Below, in pieces: positions 58,169-64,000 of a DNA stretch of 64,000 bases. Below the pieces are notes generated by a model that made no database searches, was not told the origin of the DNA, and worked only from the letters and a program-made list of their open reading frames with translations. Position 1 is the first letter of the stretch, and each line of letters opens with the position of its first letter. The stretch is from positions 1-64,000 of the forward strand of contig JAGHQL010000090.1 of NCBI GenBank assembly GCA_020080175.1. Direction: 5' to 3'. The position numbers and the translations under genes were made by a program. This stretch comes from Glutinoglossum americanum. Its lineage: Eukaryota; Ascomycota; Geoglossomycetes; Geoglossales; Geoglossaceae.

Positions 58169-60085
58169 ATGACGATCCCACGAATATCCTCAAGCCATCG
58201 TCCCCAACGTCCACAATACGATGGGCTCCTCTCCTCCCCGATGCTCATGGCAGCCCTCTGTCTACTGTTATGCACTGCGGTGAATGCCTCATTCTTACGA
58301 CCTACTAGCGTTTCGAAGCCAAGCCTGGGTGCTGAAGAAAGTCAGCATGCCTTCAGAGAACGCGAATCCACGCTCCAACAACCCCTTACCCGCGACAAAC
58401 TTTTCCTCATACAGGGTGATGAGTATCCCCACCCTCAGCGCCCGTTTCCAAGTCCTCGGCCTGGTGCCGAAGAGGAGGTAGGAGAGAGTAATCCTGCGAT
58501 TCTAAACAGCCTGTCGGCTCTCATTTCTGCGCTGGACGTAATGCAGGCACATTTCGCAGTCTGGCAGGGCTGTTGGGAGAAGTCCATTGACTGGACCGCC
58601 GCAGTCCTCGGGACATATGTCGCTGCAGCGCTCTCAACCCTTTCAGCGTCCCTCGATTATGTCGACCCTCCTGCTAGTGGAGATGAGGCGGAGGCGCGAG
58701 AGAACATGGTCAATATATATTTTAGTGGGCTTACAACGTTTTATTTTGGGCAGAACTCGGTGGCTTTAAGGATGGAGGCATACGACGATATGCTCTGGGT
58801 TGTCCTGGGATGGCTGGAAACAATAAAATTTATCAATCTCCACAGCTCTCTCCGTTACGCTGCTACCTCCCCGGCGGAATCCTTTCCAAGCTCTAGCTAC
58901 AATTCGACGATGTGGTACGGCAACCAATTCATCCCCGCCTACGCGCACCGGGCTCATATATTCTACGACCTTGCCTCTAAGGGCTGGGACACATCACTTT
59001 GCGGTGGCGGTATGATATGGAACCCACGTCTCCTGCCGTACAAAAACGCAATCACCAACGAGCTTTTTCTCACCGCCAGTGTCGGAATGTATTTGTACTT
59101 TCCTGGCGACGACAATCCCTCTCCGTTTGTACCATCGCAAGACGCCGAAGGCAAGACCCCCCCGGCTTCGACGGCGAATGTTGCTCCAGCGGAGCCATAC
59201 GATCCTAAATACCTAGTCGCAGCCTTAGAGGCCTATAAGTGGCTCTCGTCTAGCAACATGACTAATGAACGTGGACTGTATGTCGATGGTTTTCATATTT
59301 CGAACTTCGGCAGCGGTAACGGAACAGATACGAATACCAAATGTGATGAGAGGAACGAAATGGTCTATACATACAATCAGGGTGTCCTATTGTCGGGGTT
59401 ACGCGGGCTGTGGGAGAGCACTGGTGCTCAGAGTTATCTGGACGAGGGCTACATTTTAATAGAATCAGTAATCAACGCCACGGGATGGACCTGGGGGGTA
59501 CCAGACAACGGTGGGGATATGGGACGTTGGTCCGGGCTCGGCCGTGCTGGAATTTTGGAAGAATCGTGCGACTACTCGGGCACATGCTCCCAAGACAGTC
59601 AAACCTTCAAAGGCATCTTCTTCCACCATCTCACATTATACTGTGTGCCGCTCCCAAGCGAGCCATTACGCATGGGTGTGACCTACGCAGCGAACGCAGA
59701 GCTAGCACGGCTACATGAAGATAGCTGCAATTCCTACAGCGACTGGATCGCGCACAACGCCCAAGCTGCCTACTCCACTAGGAATTCGGGCGGGGAGTTC
59801 GGCATGTGGTGGGGTAGCCCTGCTGGCAACGCCATGTCTGACCCCAGCGCGGAACCAACCTTGTCCAACGGTTCTGTCGATTATCGGAATCTGGGCGTAC
59901 CGATGGATTCAACTTGGGGAGGCACGGCAACGCCACGAGAGCAGAAGGTGGACGCAGCTAGCGTTAGTCATGATTTAAACGACCGAGGGAGAGGCCGCAC
60001 GGTGGAGACGCAGGGCGGTGGGGTTTCTGTCCTACGGGCTATGTGGGAGATTGTAGACCTAAGAGCGAGGCATCGGCGACGATGA
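58169..60085 (+). CDS. Glycoside hydrolase family 76 (endo-alpha-1,6-mannanase)
   Basis: Family 76 enzymes cut or transfer alpha-1,6-mannan; fungal Dcw1/Dfg5 relatives act at the cell wall on GPI glycans. Single exon, 638 aa. A hydrophobic segment SPMLMAALCLLLCTAVNA (about residues 24-41) is a signal peptide or anchor; no C-terminal GPI signal is visible, so it is probably secreted. Family motifs: MEAYDDMLWVVLGWLE near 205 with the Asp-Asp catalytic pair, SKGWDTSLCGGGMIWNP, YKNAITNELFLTASVGMYL, YTYNQGVLLSGLRGLWE, FKGIFFHHL and GGEFGMWW. The adjacent pairs of Cys fit disulfides. The C-terminal 60 residues are Arg-rich and variable. GC-rich codon use resembles the neighbours. Confidence 0.93.
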   Translation: MTIPRISSSHRPQRPQYDGLLSSPMLMAALCLLLCTAVNASFLRPTSVSKPSLGAEESQHAFRERESTLQQPLTRDKLFLIQGDEYPHPQRPFPSPRPGAEEEVGESNPAILNSLSALISALDVMQAHFAVWQGCWEKSIDWTAAVLGTYVAAALSTLSASLDYVDPPASGDEAEARENMVNIYFSGLTTFYFGQNSVALRMEAYDDMLWVVLGWLETIKFINLHSSLRYAATSPAESFPSSSYNSTMWYGNQFIPAYAHRAHIFYDLASKGWDTSLCGGGMIWNPRLLPYKNAITNELFLTASVGMYLYFPGDDNPSPFVPSQDAEGKTPPASTANVAPAEPYDPKYLVAALEAYKWLSSSNMTNERGLYVDGFHISNFGSGNGTDTNTKCDERNEMVYTYNQGVLLSGLRGLWESTGAQSYLDEGYILIESVINATGWTWGVPDNGGDMGRWSGLGRAGILEESCDYSGTCSQDSQTFKGIFFHHLTLYCVPLPSEPLRMGVTYAANAELARLHEDSCNSYSDWIAHNAQAAYSTRNSGGEFGMWWGSPAGNAMSDPSAEPTLSNGSVDYRNLGVPMDSTWGGTATPREQKVDAASVSHDLNDRGRGRTVETQGGGVSVLRAMWEIVDLRARHRRR

Positions 60086-61489
60086 TGGAAATGTTTACAA
60101 TATCTGTGGGGTTCCACACCCCATAACCTTTCTTTTCCTTTCACGAGAGATTTTCTGTATAGTTTGATTGTGTACTCTGTTATTCGCGGATAAAGACGGG
60201 TAATTGGTTTGCCTCCTTTGTCTAATCGAAGATCAGTGGGAGTTATTTAACCAATAGCATTTGCTTTTGTGGGGGGATGGCATTGCGAGAGCTACGGCAC
60301 TGTACACTCGAGATAACCTTCGGCGGGATAGATAAGTATTTTCTTTCGTTGGATACGGGGGGCCTTTGTTTGGATATTGCGGAAATCGAGCCCCGGGTCG
60401 AGGCGCCCTTCAACTAGGGTTTTGATATTAGACTTCTGCTTCATCTTCATTTGGACAATATATCAAAGACTTGTTATATTTCTGGGCCCCTTTAAGTCTG
60501 AAGATCGCTCGGGGCTTGCTAAATGCTAGGTTTTGACTAGCCTAGCCACCTTTGATAGCTTCAGGTTGGATCACTGCGTCTTGGTGGTCCGTTACCGTGG
60601 GAGGGTCCACAAGAGGATCTATTGTCTAACAAGAAGCCACTACGACTAGGAGTCACACAGGATGGAAACGGACCTACAGAGATTAGTGTTAGGCTACAGA
60701 CCGCTCTGACAATAGCTAGGCGGGACTATCACCCAGGTTTCTACCCTTCATGGCCTGGCAATCGGATGTATTAGCTCCTACTTTGCGCTTATTCTCCTCC
60801 CCTGTCAGTAGCGGGAACAACGCTATGCAAAGACAGCAAGACATATGGCAAATCAGTGTTTTGCTAGGCTCTTGTTTTGTTCTCCGCGGAGAGGGGATAA
60901 GAAATGCGGCATGGCTGCTAGACTGCCGATATTGCCGTATGCCGGACGTTCCAGGTGCTATTACGGCGGCGGGGGGTTGCCTCCGGGAAAAGAAGGTGGA
61001 TTTCTGAGTGGGTTGGCAGCTTGCGTACCCATACTCAAGCCAGAGGATTACTTTTTCTCGTACCCCTCGGAGGATCCTGACCCAAATCCCGGGTCTTAAG
61101 AGAGGACGGGTCTCCTAGAGGGGCCGGCAGGCATATGGTTTGTTTACCTTCCCCAATTCTCCACGCGAGAGCGCACCAAGTACGAGTTACCACAGGCGCC
61201 TTGCCTGAATCATGATCCCTCTCTCTGTGCCTCTATTTCCCGGTTCTCCCTAAGCCCGTTGTCCCCTTTGCCGCGCTATACAACCCCACAACAAACACAG
61301 AAGACATCCCAGTCCCGGACAGCCCCGGGTGATTCCCACCCCGGGGGCTTATCAAACGTGCCGCACACGTTATCCATCAAATCCTACTTTTTCTTGGGAA
61401 CAGAGAGATGCGGCGTGGGTTCTCCCGACACAACAACATGCCGGAAACCCGAAAGCGCAATGCGTTGGGTTTCTAGGGAGGCGGGTGGG

Positions 61490-61640
61490 GGAGGTTGGTC
61501 AACCGGCGGGCTTTTGCGGGTTTGAGGATTTCGGTGGAGGAGGAAGAGAGGATGGCTGGGCGAGGTTGGTTAGATCAATCAGCCAGTGGACTTTTTGCGG
61601 GTTTGAGGGTTTGAGCGGAGGAGAGAGAGTGCGGCTAAGT
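61490..61640. repeat. Imperfect tandem duplication
   Basis: Two copies, about 75 bp apart, share GAGGTTGGT then TTTTGCGGGTTTGAGG and a GGAGGAG-rich end. They have diverged by small changes. No gene is affected. Confidence 0.6.
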
Positions 61641-63103
61641 AAGGTCGTCAATACATATCTACGATAAGCCGAACGACTACTTTTCTTACGCCCCCCTCAG
61701 GTTCATCAGTCGAAATCCTGTGGATCCTAACGAACGCTTCCTTATTCTTTTTTTTCCGAGACGGATGTCTAACCGCAGTCCCCTCGCACAATAAGTCGCC
61801 ATCTATTACTCTCCTTCCTCTTTCAGGTAGATATAACACACGCTGCCCAAGGCCGCTAAGGAAACCCAACAGCGCACAAACGGATAAGGTACAAGTTGCA
61901 TCTTTGGTGGTGTTGTCGTTGTTGGTATCGTGTTGGTTACTATATCATCATGCGTCACAATTGCCCCCCCCCATCCCGTTCTGGGTATATACATACATAG
62001 ATAGGCAAATACATATAAATAGTCCATTGAGCTTGTGGATTGGATGAGGCTTTCGGCTCGACCTAGGGGACATTCCCACTTCATTGTGGGTTTGGAGTAT
62101 CCCGTGGGATCTTCTGTGGAAAAATACCGCGAGAATTACGATACCGGTGGGATATCTACATGGGAGGCATCACGATCTGGCATGGTTGCGAGGGATATTA
62201 ATTGCCTTGGGCCAAGTACTCTCTTCAATACGTTCTACTAGGGCTTGGTTTGACACTCTGACCCATTTAGGTGGCTCATCAGTTATCATCTTTTACACTA
62301 TGACCACCAATCTAAATTGAACGACACTCACAAAAAATCTTGAAAGCTGGGGCCCCCCCGTTCTCTCTTCTCTTACCATTCTCTCTCTCCTGTGAAGTTT
62401 CCATATTCAGCTGTCCATATATACTACCGCCTCACGCCCGCCCATCAGCCAATCGTCGGGACTATCCCGCTCGCTCCAGCAGAAGAAAAAAAAAACACCC
62501 ACTTCACCCCCATCCCACCGCCAAAAAAGAAGGGAAAAAAAAAAAAAAACAAGTTCTACCTCATCCTCCCCAACCCCTCAAGCCTCTTCATCAAAAATTC
62601 CGCGGCCTAAACGGCGGGGGGAAAGAAAATAAAAAATAAAAAATAAAAAAAAATCGCACAGACATGAAAACTATGCGGGGAATCCTGTTTCCCGTCTGTG
62701 TGCCCACCGGTGAGTTTAAACGATCACCGCAACGCATAACACATCCACAGCACCCCCCTCCCCCCCGGGCGGGGGACTTGGGCTAAATCCAAGCAAGGAA
62801 AAAAAAAAAAAAACCTGCCGGGGATCGTTATACCTGCTCGGATCTGGCGTTCCGCGGACTAGTGCGCCGCCCGTCGAGAATAACAACAACAAAAAACGTT
62901 CATTCTGCATGACACCTGCACCTGGCCCCTCCTCCCCCTCCTCCTCCATGGGCGGCGGTGCAATGCAAATCTCCGAACCTCCACGGCTGAGAGGGGGGGG
63001 GTTTGGCGCAATGACAGGGGTGAATTAGCTTCGATTCTCGGGTTTAATGCGCTGTGGTGTTTTGGCTAAAGGGGGTTTTGGGGCTGAAGGGAGAGCGGTG
63101 TGT

Positions 63104-63131
63104 TGGTGGTGGTGGTGGTGGTGGTGGTGGA
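63104..63131. repeat. Microsatellite (GGT)n
   Basis: Eight or so copies of GGT in intergenic sequence near the right edge. Confidence 0.85.
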
Positions 63132-64000
63132 AGAATAAGGCAGGTGTGTGTGGCGTGTGGTGGGCGGAGCATTGATCTGACGGAAAACTTGATACAAAGC
63201 GTCGGCCGTATCGATCGATGCTAAGGGTAAAACTAACTAGCCCCATCCCTGCTCAATTGACAAATTCTCCGACGTTTATCTCCTTATGCGGTCCCCCATC
63301 CCAAAAGTGGTTGCTCTGTTGGGTTTGGTCGTGGGATCGTCTCGAGCCCTCTGGGGAAAAGTGGTTTGAGTTAGTCTTCGAGACAGGTGGAAGTAGGTAT
63401 CGGGGCTGCCGGCGATCATATGGGCCCTATATTGAGGGAGGGGGGGTAATATGTGGTTTTATGCCGAGTTCTACGGGAAGACACGGACACCCTAACATCA
63501 CAAAAGTCGAGAGACGTCTCTTTTTGTTGACCCATGAAATTTTCTAGAGGAAATAATAACCCAAGAACCCCGGAAAGCCTCTTTCGTTGGTTACGCCGTG
63601 CTCCGTGCTACATACAACCTCGCATACAGCCGCAAATCCCATATATGCAGATGTGTAAAGGGAAAGGATGCCCAGCCAGATTCGTGAGAGTGTAGAGGCA
63701 GAAAAGCATGTTGAACTAGAGACCCGTGAAACATCAGATACGAAAAAAAAATCAGTGAGGACAAATGCAAAATCGTGAGATAGCGACAGGCGAGGCTGTA
63801 ATCGGAGATGGCGCCAGCGGGGCGTGTTATGGAACGAGAGAAGAAAAGTTGGTATTACAGGGGCCAGTGAGAGAGAGGGTCCACGCTGTCTAGAGCTAGC
63901 CTTCGCAATTTCAATACAGGGTCATGCCTCGCAGTTTAATTTCGACGTGGCTGTGATGACTATGCCTAGACTCCGGGGAGACCTGCCCAATCACGACACC

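Larger units (their letters stand above)
60086..64000. other. Gene-poor right end, 3.9 kb
   Basis: No gene supported. Features noted: an imperfect tandem duplication near 61490-61640, pyrimidine-rich and A-run sequence at 62340-62660, and a GGT microsatellite near 63104-63130. A possible first exon begins MKTMRGILFPV at 62664 and is followed by GTGAGT at 62710, but no convincing downstream exon was found. The pattern suggests a long promoter and leader for a gene beyond the window. Confidence 0.4.

Noticed and set aside
33260-60085. A secondary-metabolite cluster around the dehydratase, DUF1772 and regulator genes
   Set aside because: The genes are far apart, mixed with housekeeping genes, and no polyketide, terpene or peptide synthase is present.
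62664-62720. Possible first exon MKTMRGILFPV followed by GTGAGT
   Set aside because: No downstream exon of clear coding character before the window ends.

Overview
This window is nuclear DNA of a filamentous ascomycete (Pezizomycotina, class not resolved). The evidence is short introns of about 40-140 nt with GTAAGT-like donors and CTAAC-like branch points, a Zn2Cys6 regulator of the PrtT type, a GH76 mannanase, a vacuolar alkaline phosphatase, and a tRNA-Leu reading CUG, so the code is standard. I rebuilt most genes by joining exons by eye; exon phases were checked and every spliced model quoted adds up to whole codons.

Layout: (1) 0.2-6.2 kb holds two minus-strand genes, a kinesin-8 (Kip3) and an XLF/Nej1 end-joining factor. 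(2) 8.1-17.6 kb holds a sestrin homologue (+), an ERD2-family receptor (-) and a PrtT-like regulator (-). (3) 18.7-24.3 kb holds an F-box/beta-propeller protein ending in a CaaX box and a small Cys-rich protein. (4) 25.0-32.4 kb is a minus-strand block: alkaline phosphatase, complex I assembly factor NDUFAF3, ribosomal protein eS19, and an alpha/beta-hydrolase fused to a dual-specificity phosphatase. (5) 33.3-45.8 kb is a mostly plus-strand block: dihydroxyacid dehydratase with an 8-nt exon, a giant low-complexity Cys-tipped protein, a BuGZ/ZNF207 zinc-finger protein and the exon-junction protein Y14. (6) 45.8-55.4 kb is gene-poor, with one Myb/SANT-like gene. (7) 55.4-60.1 kb holds a DUF1772 membrane protein, a RidA protein with a 14-nt exon, a tRNA-Leu(CAG) and a GH76 enzyme. 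(8) 60.1-64 kb has no gene I can support.

The genes do not form one pathway or a secondary-metabolite cluster; this is mostly housekeeping and regulatory content. Several proteins are lineage-patchy in fungi or better known from animals (sestrin, BuGZ with a Bub3-binding-like motif, XLF). No virus-derived element, transposon, CRISPR array or rRNA gene was seen. The most unusual points are the fungal sestrin, the F-box protein with a prenylation signal, the hydrolase-phosphatase fusion, the micro-exons, the repeated basic motif in the XLF tail, and the Cys/His N-terminal motif shared by two otherwise unrelated genes.
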